From JAGXKT01 sp964531695 (GTDB lineage: Bacteria > Planctomycetota > Phycisphaerae > SM23-33): a DNA stretch of 64,000 bases. Below, piece by piece: positions 20,236-27,932 of the stretch. A model generated the notes under the pieces. It worked only from the letters and a program-made list of their open reading frames with translations, had not been told where the DNA came from and did no database searches. The stretch spans positions 1 to 64,000 of the forward strand of contig CAZHEH010000008.1 in NCBI GenBank assembly GCA_964531695.1, given 5' to 3'. Made by a program: the position numbers and the translations under genes. How positions within the stretch are numbered: the stretch's first letter is position 1; the number at the start of each line of letters is the position of its first letter.

Positions 20236-22986
20236 CTAGGAACCCGCCCCGGCCAGAGGGGTCCGTGCCTTAGGATCCGCCTTAGTGAGCCGCACTTGCC
20301 GTCCGGCCGCGGTGAATGAGATTGGCCGGCCCCTGAGAAGCGTGAACGTGGCGCCCGTGCGGGTCACGCGCATCTCCAGCAACCGCCCGCGCAGCAGGAG
20401 CTTGAACCGGTAGCTGCTCCAGGCGTCGGGGATCCGCGGCTCGAAGGAGATGCCGCCGTCCCAGTCGCGCAGACCGGCGAAGCCGTTGACCACGGCCATC
20501 CAGGTCGCGCCGGCGCAGGCGAAGTGAACGCCCTCCGGCGTGTTGCCCTTGAAGTCGTACAGATCGAGGAACGCCGCCTGCCGGAAGAACCGGTACATGT
20601 CGTCCTGCCTGCCCAGCTCCGCGGCCGCGATGCTGTGCGCCGCCGGCGACAACGAGGAGGCGTGCGTCGTGCGCGGCTCGTAGAAGTCGTAGTTGGCCTC
20701 CTTGGCCTCCCGGCTGAAGCGATCGCCGAGCGTCAGCATGAGCAGAACCACGTCCGCCTGCTTGGTCACCTGGAGCCGGCCCAGTTGCAGAAGCGACATG
20801 TCCTTCTTGATCTCGTAGTTCTGCGGATAGGACGCGACGTCCACAGGGTCGCGATACAGGTACGTGTCGTCCTGTTCGTGGATGCCGAGCTCCTCGTTGA
20901 AGGGGATGTACATTGTCTCGGCGCAACGCCGCCACAGCCGAACGTCGCTTGCCTTCAACCCTGTCTTGCGGCCCAACGATTTCAGGGCATCGGGGCGGTC
21001 CTGCTTCATTCGCTCGTACACGTCGGCGGCGAACTCGAACAGGAATTGCGTCATCGCGTTCGTGTAGCAGTTGTTGTTGACGGCGTAGTTGTACTCATCC
21101 GGCCCCGTGACGAAGTTGATGCAGAACCGATCTCCCTTGAGGGGCACGAACGCCCCGAGGTCGGCCATGAATCGCGCCGTCTCGAACAGCACCTCGGCGC
21201 CGTGGTCGTAGAGGAACTCCTTGTCGCCCGTGGCCAGCCAGTATCGCCAGATGCCGTAGGCGACGTCGCAGTTGATGTGATACTGGGCGTAAGAGACCAG
21301 CGTATCGGCGTTGGACTCCAGCCCGTCGATGGTCGACCAGGGGAAGCATGCTCCGGGCCCGCCCATCGCCGCGGCGCGCTGCCGGGCTTCGTCCAGGTGG
21401 TGGCAGCGGTACATCAGCAGGGACTTGGCCAGTTCCGGCTCGGCGTACACGAAATACGGCAACATGAGCATCTCCGTATCCCAGAACACCATGCCGAAGT
21501 AGTTGTCGCCCGTCAGGCCCGTCGCCGAGATCGACCGTAGCGGATCGTCCGGGTGGTTCTGGCGCAACTGGAACATCACGAAGCGCAAGGCCTGCTGATC
21601 GGGGGCACACCCGTCGATTTCGATGTCCGCCCGCTGCCAGTGCCGATCCCAGAACGCCTTCTGCTCGTCAGCCAGCGCCTTGAAGCCGTCGGCCACGTCC
21701 TGACCGGCAACGTCCAGCGCCCGCCCGGCAAGCTGCTCTTCCGACGCCTCCCACGTGGAGACAACGGCCAAGTGCTTGTCGACGCAAGCCGTGCGGCCCT
21801 TGACCGTGGGCAGGTCGATTTCGTAGCGCCAGGTATCGCCCTCGTGGAAGGACCGCGCAGTGCTGCGCCGCCGCCCGAGCCCGCCGACGGCGTGCCCGCA
21901 GACCATCGCCACGGCCTGGTCGGAGCGGTCCGTGCGGGATACGAGGTAGTGCAACACGCCGTCCACATCCCCGCTGTCCACGATGCGCGTGCACTTCCGC
22001 CAGATCCAGCCGGTGATGGAATCGTCCCGGATTGAAGACCGCAACGTGACATCACCGGAGAAATTCAGCGGCGTGACCTCGTAGCGAATGGCCGCGCTGT
22101 GTCGCCGCACCATGCTGACCAGCCGCGTGGTGCGAATCCGGACGCGCTTGCCCCCGCTCGTGCGCCAGACGAGCGACCGTGTCACCGTGCCCCGCCTCAG
22201 GTCCAGCTCGCGCCGGTACTCAGAGACGTCGCTTTCGAACACGTCGAACCGTTCGCCGTCGATCGTCAACTCCATCAGCCGTGCATCCGGCAGGTTGACC
22301 ATCGTGGTGCGGTAGACGGGCGAGTCCTTCTGCGGGAACCGCATGTTCAGCGGCTCGGTCTCGAAGAACCGATTGACGTACAGGCCCGGATGCGTTCCGT
22401 CGCAGGGCTCCTCGTGGGTACCGCGCAGGCCCATGTAGCCGTTGCACAGGGCGAAGACCGATTCCCAGTACGTCGCCCGGTGGCGGTTCGGCTCGGTCTC
22501 GACTATCGACCACGGATGCGGCGTGATGGTGCTCTTTCGGCCGGTTTCGATCAGCGCGGCCGGGTCGACTTCCGCGTACTTCCGGACGGAGTCAGCGGCC
22601 GCCCGCAGGTCATCGGCGTCGCCGACCCCAATGCACTTCATCCCGGCCGTCGACGCGGCTCGAGCGCCGGCGGCGCTGCTCGTGAATACGACGCAGTTGA
22701 ACGGATGCACGCCCAGTTGCGCGGCGGCCCGCTCCAGGCACGCCGCTTGGCGATCGTCGCCGGCCCCCTTGCCGAGCGCCACCGTCGTCTCAAGCAGCTC
22801 GGACCGCCTCAGTTTGCGGACCCCAGGCCGGTTAGCCGGACCGGAATGGTACAAAGCGATCCGCACGCCCAGCTTCCGTAGCTTCCGGATGAATGATTCG
22901 GCGTCTCGCGACGGGGCTTCGCTCCTGCTGCCCAGTGGCGCCAGGGCTTCCAATTCGAAAATGGCGGCTCGAATGTTCTGCAGCAC
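20236..22986 (-). CDS. GH65 glycosyl hydrolase/phosphorylase with degenerate HAD domain
   Basis: The 916-aa protein fuses an N-terminal beta-phosphoglucomutase-like HAD region (about residues 1-145) to a full GH65 protein of the maltose/trehalose/kojibiose phosphorylase type. In the GH65 part, GDNYFGMVFWDTEM, the general acid Glu in NFVTGPDEYN, and the phosphate-loop-like HASSLSPAAHS are visible. The HAD part has lost key residues: the DxD nucleophile motif reads FELEA and the metal-binding FEDA reads FTSS. It is therefore probably a structural or regulatory remnant. Expected role: phosphorolysis of an alpha-glucosyl disaccharide in the cytosol. GTG 22986 has AAAAGGA 7 bases upstream; a longer start at ATG 23043 lacks one. 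Confidence 0.85.
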   Translation of the reverse strand: MLQNIRAAIFELEALAPLGSRSEAPSRDAESFIRKLRKLGVRIALYHSGPANRPGVRKLRRSELLETTVALGKGAGDDRQAACLERAAAQLGVHPFNCVVFTSSAAGARAASTAGMKCIGVGDADDLRAAADSVRKYAEVDPAALIETGRKSTITPHPWSIVETEPNRHRATYWESVFALCNGYMGLRGTHEEPCDGTHPGLYVNRFFETEPLNMRFPQKDSPVYRTTMVNLPDARLMELTIDGERFDVFESDVSEYRRELDLRRGTVTRSLVWRTSGGKRVRIRTTRLVSMVRRHSAAIRYEVTPLNFSGDVTLRSSIRDDSITGWIWRKCTRIVDSGDVDGVLHYLVSRTDRSDQAVAMVCGHAVGGLGRRRSTARSFHEGDTWRYEIDLPTVKGRTACVDKHLAVVSTWEASEEQLAGRALDVAGQDVADGFKALADEQKAFWDRHWQRADIEIDGCAPDQQALRFVMFQLRQNHPDDPLRSISATGLTGDNYFGMVFWDTEMLMLPYFVYAEPELAKSLLMYRCHHLDEARQRAAAMGGPGACFPWSTIDGLESNADTLVSYAQYHINCDVAYGIWRYWLATGDKEFLYDHGAEVLFETARFMADLGAFVPLKGDRFCINFVTGPDEYNYAVNNNCYTNAMTQFLFEFAADVYERMKQDRPDALKSLGRKTGLKASDVRLWRRCAETMYIPFNEELGIHEQDDTYLYRDPVDVASYPQNYEIKKDMSLLQLGRLQVTKQADVVLLMLTLGDRFSREAKEANYDFYEPRTTHASSLSPAAHSIAAAELGRQDDMYRFFRQAAFLDLYDFKGNTPEGVHFACAGATWMAVVNGFAGLRDWDGGISFEPRIPDAWSSYRFKLLLRGRLLEMRVTRTGATFTLLRGRPISFTAAGRQVRLTKADPKARTPLAGAGS

Positions 22987-23323
22987 GCTTCGTTCCTTTT
23001 CTGGCGGTTCGTATCGTTCGGGCGCGGCGGGCGGCTCCGGCATCAAGGGAAGCCGGGCATCGGGGCGATTGTATCGCCCTGTTCGCAGTCGGCAATCCTC
23101 AACGGCCGAACACGCCCCGCGGATGCGCTCAGTCGGAGCGAAAGACGCGGGCGAGAACGGAGAGAACGGTGTCCCGCGCAGCCGCCCGATGACGGCTCAA
23201 GGCCGGTCCCGCATCGTCTCCTTTCGCGGACGCGGGAGCGATTCGGTGCCGATGGCGTACCCTGGCCCAGTCCTTGTCCGCGTCACGCACATCGCGGTCG
23301 GCGCGAGAGGTAAGCGACCCTCG
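22987..23323 (-). other. intergenic region upstream of the GH65 gene
   Basis: No gene is seen in these 337 bases. A minus-strand promoter candidate lies at 23068-23095; the rest holds nothing I recognise. Confidence 0.5.
23068..23095 (-). promoter_or_regulatory. candidate promoter for the GH65 gene
   Basis: Minus-strand TTGCCG (23095-23090), 16 bases and TACAAT (23073-23068), about 80 bases before GTG 22986. Confidence 0.5.
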
Positions 23324-25510
23324 CTACAGGGCGGCGCCGACCTGATACACGGCCGTGGCCACGAGCCAGGCCAGCGCCGTCAGGTAGGCGAACTGGAAAA
23401 CGGCCCACTTCCAGCCGGCCTCTCGGATCGTCACCGCCACCGTCGCCATGCAGGGCGTGCTGATCAACGCCCAGAGCATGATACACATCCCCTGGAGCGG
23501 CGTGTACCGCTCGTGAAGCGTCTGGCGAAGGGAGTCCGAGGCCTCATCGGCTTCGTCGCCCAATGCGTAGATCACGCCCATCTGGCTGACGAAAACCTCC
23601 TTGGCGGCGAAGGCGCCGACGGCGGCGGTGGAGATCTTCCAATCGAACCCGGCCGGGCGGAGTACCGGCGCGATGCCACGCCCGATGCGTCCGATGGCCG
23701 AGTATTCCAGCTCCGCCTCGCGGCGCTCGTTGGCGATTCGTTCCAGCGTTTCCTCGCGATGCTCGGGGGGAAGGTCTGGCCGCCCCCGCACCGTCTCGGC
23801 GCGCCGGTCGAAGTCCTCGGCCCGATCGGCCGGCAGCGCGGGCCAGGTCTTCAGCGCCCATAGGACGATCACGATGGCCAGGATAATCGTGCCGGCCTTC
23901 TTGACGTACTCCCACGCCCGCTCCCACATGTGGATGATCACGCCCCGGCCGGTCGGCATGCGGTACGGCGGCAGCTCCAGCACGAGCGGCTCGGCCTCGC
24001 CGCGGAAGAAGGTCCAGCGGAACACGCGGGCGAACACGACCGCCAGCACCACGCCAAAGGCATAGAGCCCGAACAGGATCATCGCCTGGTTCGTCACCTC
24101 GAACACGCCGAACAGGCGGAACACCGTGCGGGGCGGGAAGAACGCCCCAAGGATCAACACGTAGATCGGCAGCCGCGCGCCGCAGCTCATCAACGGCAGC
24201 ACGAGGATCGTCGTCAGCCGGTCGCGACGGCTCTCCAGGGTGCGGGTCGCCAGCACCGCGGGCACCGTGCAGCCGAAGCCGATCAGCATCGGGATGAAGC
24301 TCTTGCCGTGCAGGCCGATCTTCTGCATCAGGTGGTCCAGCAGGAAGGCCGCACGGGCCATGTAGCCCGTGTCCTCCAGGAACGCGATGGCCATGTACAG
24401 CAGCACGATCAGCGGCAGGAACACGAGCACCGCCCCGACGCCCTCCAGGACGCCGTCCACGATGAGCGAGCGCAGGACGCCCCCGCCCGGCCACGCGTCG
24501 CGAATCGCACCCGCCAGCGCCCCCAGGCCGCCTTCCAGCAACCCCACCAACGGGTTGCCGATGGCGAAGGTGAGCTGGAACACGAGGTACATCAGCACGG
24601 CGAAGATCGGCAGACCCAGCCAGCGGTTGGTCAGCACGGAGTCGATCCGGTCGGACCACGTGCGGCGAACGTCCTCCCGCTCGACCGTGCGGGCGCACGC
24701 GCCGGCGATGAACCCGTAGCGGCGGTCGGCCAGCAGGATCTCCGGCGCCCGGCCGCACACGCCCTCGACGTGCTTGCGCAGGCGCGAGGCCTCGGCCAAC
24801 AGCCCGTCCGCCGCCTCCGGACACATGGACCGGACGCGGGCCTGCGTCAGTTCATCGTCCTCCAGCAGGCGAACGGCGAACCAGCGCGGCCGGGCCTGAT
24901 CGCACTGGGCGGCGACGGCCGATTCGAGCTGCTCCACGTGCGGCTCGATCTCCGGGCCGTAGTCGATCCGGGCGTGCTCGGCGACGGCGGCTTTGGGGTC
25001 GCCGGCCAGCTCCACGGCCGCCTCCAGCAGCTCGTCGATGCCGCGCCCCCGGCTGGCGACCGTCGGCACGACCGGAACCCCGAGCAGCCGGGCCAGCTTG
25101 GCCGTGTCGATGTGCAGCCCGCGGCCCTGGGCAACGTCCCACATGTTGAACGCGAGCACGAGCGGCACGCCCAGCTCGATGAAGTGCATCGCCAGGTAGA
25201 GGTTCCGCTCGAGATTCGACGCGTCAACGACGTCGATGACCACGTCCGGGCGCTCGTCGAGCAGGACGTTCCGGGCGACGACCTCCTCCTCGCTGTAGGC
25301 CGACAGCGAGTAGGTGCCGGGCAGATCGATCACATCGACCGCCGCGTCGCCGCGGCGGGCAACGCCGGATTTCTTCTCGACCGTAACGCCGGGGTAGTTG
25401 CCGACGTGCTGTCGCGCGCCGGTCATGACGTTGAAGACCGTGGTCTTGCCGGAGTTGGGGTTGCCGGCCAGTGCGACGGTGATTCGCTTGTCGGGGCAGT
25501 CGGGGGGCAC
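23324..25510 (-). CDS. feoB: Ferrous iron transporter FeoB
   Basis: FeoB imports Fe2+ across the inner membrane. The 728-aa protein has the N-terminal G domain with GNPNSGKTTVFN (G1), GVTVEKKSG (G2 region), DLPGTYSLSAYSEEE (G3) and FNMWD (G4), a helical regulatory domain, and a membrane core of about ten segments with the two Gate motifs (for example GFGCTVPAVLATRT). Start GTG 25510, with CAGGAG upstream, follows the regulator gene by 5 bases. No feoA is present next to it. It forms an operon with the DtxR-like gene. Confidence 0.95.
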   Translation of the reverse strand: MPPDCPDKRITVALAGNPNSGKTTVFNVMTGARQHVGNYPGVTVEKKSGVARRGDAAVDVIDLPGTYSLSAYSEEEVVARNVLLDERPDVVIDVVDASNLERNLYLAMHFIELGVPLVLAFNMWDVAQGRGLHIDTAKLARLLGVPVVPTVASRGRGIDELLEAAVELAGDPKAAVAEHARIDYGPEIEPHVEQLESAVAAQCDQARPRWFAVRLLEDDELTQARVRSMCPEAADGLLAEASRLRKHVEGVCGRAPEILLADRRYGFIAGACARTVEREDVRRTWSDRIDSVLTNRWLGLPIFAVLMYLVFQLTFAIGNPLVGLLEGGLGALAGAIRDAWPGGGVLRSLIVDGVLEGVGAVLVFLPLIVLLYMAIAFLEDTGYMARAAFLLDHLMQKIGLHGKSFIPMLIGFGCTVPAVLATRTLESRRDRLTTILVLPLMSCGARLPIYVLILGAFFPPRTVFRLFGVFEVTNQAMILFGLYAFGVVLAVVFARVFRWTFFRGEAEPLVLELPPYRMPTGRGVIIHMWERAWEYVKKAGTIILAIVIVLWALKTWPALPADRAEDFDRRAETVRGRPDLPPEHREETLERIANERREAELEYSAIGRIGRGIAPVLRPAGFDWKISTAAVGAFAAKEVFVSQMGVIYALGDEADEASDSLRQTLHERYTPLQGMCIMLWALISTPCMATVAVTIREAGWKWAVFQFAYLTALAWLVATAVYQVGAAL

Positions 25511-25515
25511 GTCCG

Positions 25516-25983
25516 CTACGTCTCCTGCTCCCCGCCTGGGGCCCCCGCCGCTCGGGCACGGGCCAGCGCCCGGACGAACCGCCGACCCGACGGGCTCTGA
25601 GCGGCGTAGTCCACGAGGTGCGACACGGCACGCATCGCCTCCTCGTCCAGCACGTGCTCGACCCGGCAGGCGTTGCGCTCGGCCGCGTCCGCTTCGAGCC
25701 CCGCGATCTCGGCGAAGAAGCGCATGAGCACGTCGTGCCGCCGGCGGACGCGCTCGGCCGCCTCCCGGCCGGCGTCGGTGAGGGTCACGCGGCCGTAGGG
25801 CTCGTGCCGAACCCAGCCGCGGTCAACCAGCGTCTTGAGCGCTCCGGTCACCGACGGCTTGGAGACGCCGAGACGCGCGGCGATGTCGCTGCCGCGCGCC
25901 CGGCCGCCGTCACGCAGAAGCGCAAGGATCGCCTCCAGGTAATCCTCCTGCGAGGCCGTGGGTTTGCGTCGGGTCCTGGGCAT
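25516..25983 (-). CDS. DtxR/MntR family metal-dependent repressor
   Basis: The 155-aa protein has an N-terminal winged helix (QEDYLEAILALL, SDIAARLGVSKPSVTGALKTL) and a dimerisation/metal domain with RRHDVLMRFF and CRVEHVLDEEAM. The metal ligands are mixed: Asp and Glu in QEDYLE are like manganese-sensing MntR, while CxxEH is like iron-sensing DtxR/IdeR. Position before feoB and an iron-box-like operator in its own promoter argue for Fe2+ sensing and autoregulation. ATG 25983 has AGGTGA just upstream. It lacks the SH3-like third domain of DtxR. Confidence 0.88.
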   Translation of the reverse strand: MPRTRRKPTASQEDYLEAILALLRDGGRARGSDIAARLGVSKPSVTGALKTLVDRGWVRHEPYGRVTLTDAGREAAERVRRRHDVLMRFFAEIAGLEADAAERNACRVEHVLDEEAMRAVSHLVDYAAQSPSGRRFVRALARARAAGAPGGEQET

Positions 25984-26001
25984 CAACTCACCTGTGCCCC
26001 A

Positions 26002-26029
26002 GTATTAGGTATGGCTAACACTTCTGCAA
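26002..26029 (-). promoter_or_regulatory. promoter of the dtxR-feoB operon
   Basis: Minus-strand TTGCAG (26029-26024), 16 bases and TAATAC (26007-26002). The spacer is occupied by the palindromic operator described separately. Confidence 0.6.
26005..26023. promoter_or_regulatory. iron-box-like DtxR operator
   Basis: TTAGGTATGGCTAACACTT matches the known DtxR/IdeR consensus TTAGGTTAGCCTAACCTAA at 12 of 19 positions, with both cores (TTAGGT and CTAAC) conserved. It fills the spacer between the -35 and -10, as expected for metal-dependent repression of this operon. Confidence 0.55.
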
Positions 26030-26031
26030 GG

Positions 26032-26173
26032 CACAATGACGAAATCCGGATGACGAGACAAGCACGAATAACGAATCCCGAGAAAGGGCTTCCAGGCGAG
26101 CGTGCGCTACGCAGGCGTCCGGGCCTTCGGGCTTAGTCCTTGGTTCGTCATTCGAGCTTCGTCATTCGCCATT
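26032..26173. repeat. interspersed inverted repeat (AATGACGAA family)
   Basis: The left part (26034-26087) contains AATGACGAA and ATAACGAATC units; the right part (26142-26173) contains TTCGTCATTCG units in the opposite sense. The whole looks like a short non-coding interspersed element placed between the dtxR promoter and the MFS gene. No transposase is linked to it. Confidence 0.5.
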
Positions 26174-26178
26174 GAGAA

Positions 26179-26209
26179 GGGGCCCGCAGCCATCCCGGCC
26201 GCGGGCCCC
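26179..26209 (-). terminator. hairpin downstream of the MFS gene
   Basis: GGGGCCCGC (26179-26187) pairs perfectly with GCGGGCCCC (26201-26209). On the minus strand it is followed by CTTCTC, 32 bases past the MFS stop. Confidence 0.45.
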
Positions 26210-26240
26210 GATCTCGCTCGCAAGACTTGCCGTCGGCGGA

Positions 26241-27845
26241 TTATTCCTCCGGCTCTCCGTCCGCCTCGGCCTCGGCGGCCAGTTCGGTCGCCGCCTCGGT
26301 CTGGGACGCTTCGGGGGCGGGGGTCACCTTCGGGTGCCGTACGAGGGCGATGATGACCGCCCCGGCCAGCACCGCCACGCCGCAGATGGTGAACGCCAGA
26401 GCGAAATTGCCCATGTCGCCCAGGGCGCCGCCGAGCATCGGGCCAAAGATGCCGCCGACCCCATAGCTGAGGAACACCCAGCCGTAGTTCTGCCCGACGT
26501 ACTTCGTGCCGAACGTGTCGGCCGTGATGGACGGGAACAGGGCAAAGTTGCCGCCGAAGTTGAAGCCGATCAGCGCCGCGCCGAGGTACAACAGCCCCGG
26601 CGTCCCGGCCATCCACTGGAAGCAGATCACCAGCACGCCCTGCGTGGCAAGCATGATCGTAATCGACAGCTTCCGCCCCAGCTTGTCGGACATGGTGCCC
26701 CAGGCGATCCGCCCGATGCCGTTGGCCAGCGAGAAGAACACTGCCATGGCCGTACCGGCCGCCAAGCTGGCGGCCTCCCAGTCCATGCCGCCGGACATCA
26801 TGGCCTTCATCGGGAAGAGCTTCATCAGGCCGATGGTCATCAGGCCCGCACCCGCACCAAACAGGAAGCAGAAGAAGATCATGTAGAACTGGGGTGTACG
26901 CAGCATCTGTCCGGCCGTGAAGTCCACCGTGCCGGCGGCGGGTTTTCCCGCCCCGCCCGGCGCGGGCGGCTCCCAGCCGGCGGGCTTCCAGCCCTCGGGC
27001 GGGTTCTTCATCCAGACCGACCCGATGGCGCACATCAGGAAGAAAACGAGGCCATACATCCAGAAGGTGCTGCCAAGCCCGAGCGAGGCGATCAGATGCC
27101 CCATCGATCCCGCCAGATACACCCACAACAACGCGCCGAAGCCGAAGCCGGCGACGGCCAGACCGGAAATCATGCCCTTCTTGTCGGGGAACCACTTCAT
27201 CCCGACGGCGATGGGCACGACGTAGGCCAAGCCGATGCCCGCTCCGCCGATCAGCCCGACGAAGATAAGCGTGGTCAGGAAGCTCCCGGGGTTCACCAGG
27301 CCTGCCAGCACGTATCCGGCGCCCAGCACCACGCCGCCGGCGATGGCCAGCTTCTGCGGACCGACCTTCGGCATCATCCGCCCGGCAATGACCATGACCA
27401 CTGCGAAGGCCGCCAGCCCGGCCGAGAAGACCGCCTGCGTCTGGGAGTTGCTGAAACCATAGGCGAGTTCGTCCAGCGTCTCGGAACTGACGTGGGCCCG
27501 GACGATCGCGTCGATGCTCTCATCGGCCGCGGCCTTGGCGGCCGTGGCCGCCTTGCGCTCCAAGTCGGAGGTAGCGCCTTTGATCTTGGCGGCCGCCTCC
27601 TTCTGCGCCTTGCGGGGCGCCTCCAGGGCCTTGTTCATCGCCGCGTACTTCTCGGCGCTGATGCCGAGTTGCTCGGCGTCGTAGACGGCCGCGACGGCGC
27701 CGGGGCTATCGGCCTTCAGGGCGGGCGTGAACACACTCCACGCATAGATGGCCCCGAGGCAAAGCTGTATCAGGATCGCGCCGATGACGACGCCCCATCG
27801 GCTCTTGGGCTGGAGGGCGGCGCTCGGCTGAGCCGTTTCAGTCAT
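26241..27845 (-). CDS. OFA-family MFS transporter
   Basis: The 534-aa protein has 12 predicted membrane segments. Its first helix (IGAILIQLCLGAIYAWSVF) and GFSNSQTQAVFS are hallmarks of the oxalate/formate antiporter (OFA) family. A 75-90 residue, Ala/Lys/Glu-rich, probably coiled-coil insertion separates helix 1 from helix 2 on the periplasmic side; standard members have a short loop there. It lies downstream of acs on the same strand, so acetate or another monocarboxylate is the likely substrate (inference from context). AAAGGA lies 8 bases before ATG 27845. Confidence 0.82.
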   Translation of the reverse strand: MTETAQPSAALQPKSRWGVVIGAILIQLCLGAIYAWSVFTPALKADSPGAVAAVYDAEQLGISAEKYAAMNKALEAPRKAQKEAAAKIKGATSDLERKAATAAKAAADESIDAIVRAHVSSETLDELAYGFSNSQTQAVFSAGLAAFAVVMVIAGRMMPKVGPQKLAIAGGVVLGAGYVLAGLVNPGSFLTTLIFVGLIGGAGIGLAYVVPIAVGMKWFPDKKGMISGLAVAGFGFGALLWVYLAGSMGHLIASLGLGSTFWMYGLVFFLMCAIGSVWMKNPPEGWKPAGWEPPAPGGAGKPAAGTVDFTAGQMLRTPQFYMIFFCFLFGAGAGLMTIGLMKLFPMKAMMSGGMDWEAASLAAGTAMAVFFSLANGIGRIAWGTMSDKLGRKLSITIMLATQGVLVICFQWMAGTPGLLYLGAALIGFNFGGNFALFPSITADTFGTKYVGQNYGWVFLSYGVGGIFGPMLGGALGDMGNFALAFTICGVAVLAGAVIIALVRHPKVTPAPEASQTEAATELAAEAEADGEPEE

Positions 27846-27879
27846 CTGCAGATTCCTTTCGACGAGAAGCCAAACAGAA

Positions 27880-27915
27880 GCGCCGCCCCCGCCCTCTCGC
27901 GGACGGGGGCGGCGC
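27880..27915 (-). terminator. intercistronic hairpin between acs and the MFS gene
   Basis: GCGCCGCCCCCG pairs perfectly with CGGGGGCGGCGC around a 12-base loop. There is no T tract; it may tune the ratio of acs to transporter message. Confidence 0.45.
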
Positions 27916-27932
27916 GAAGATGCGCGGCGGGC

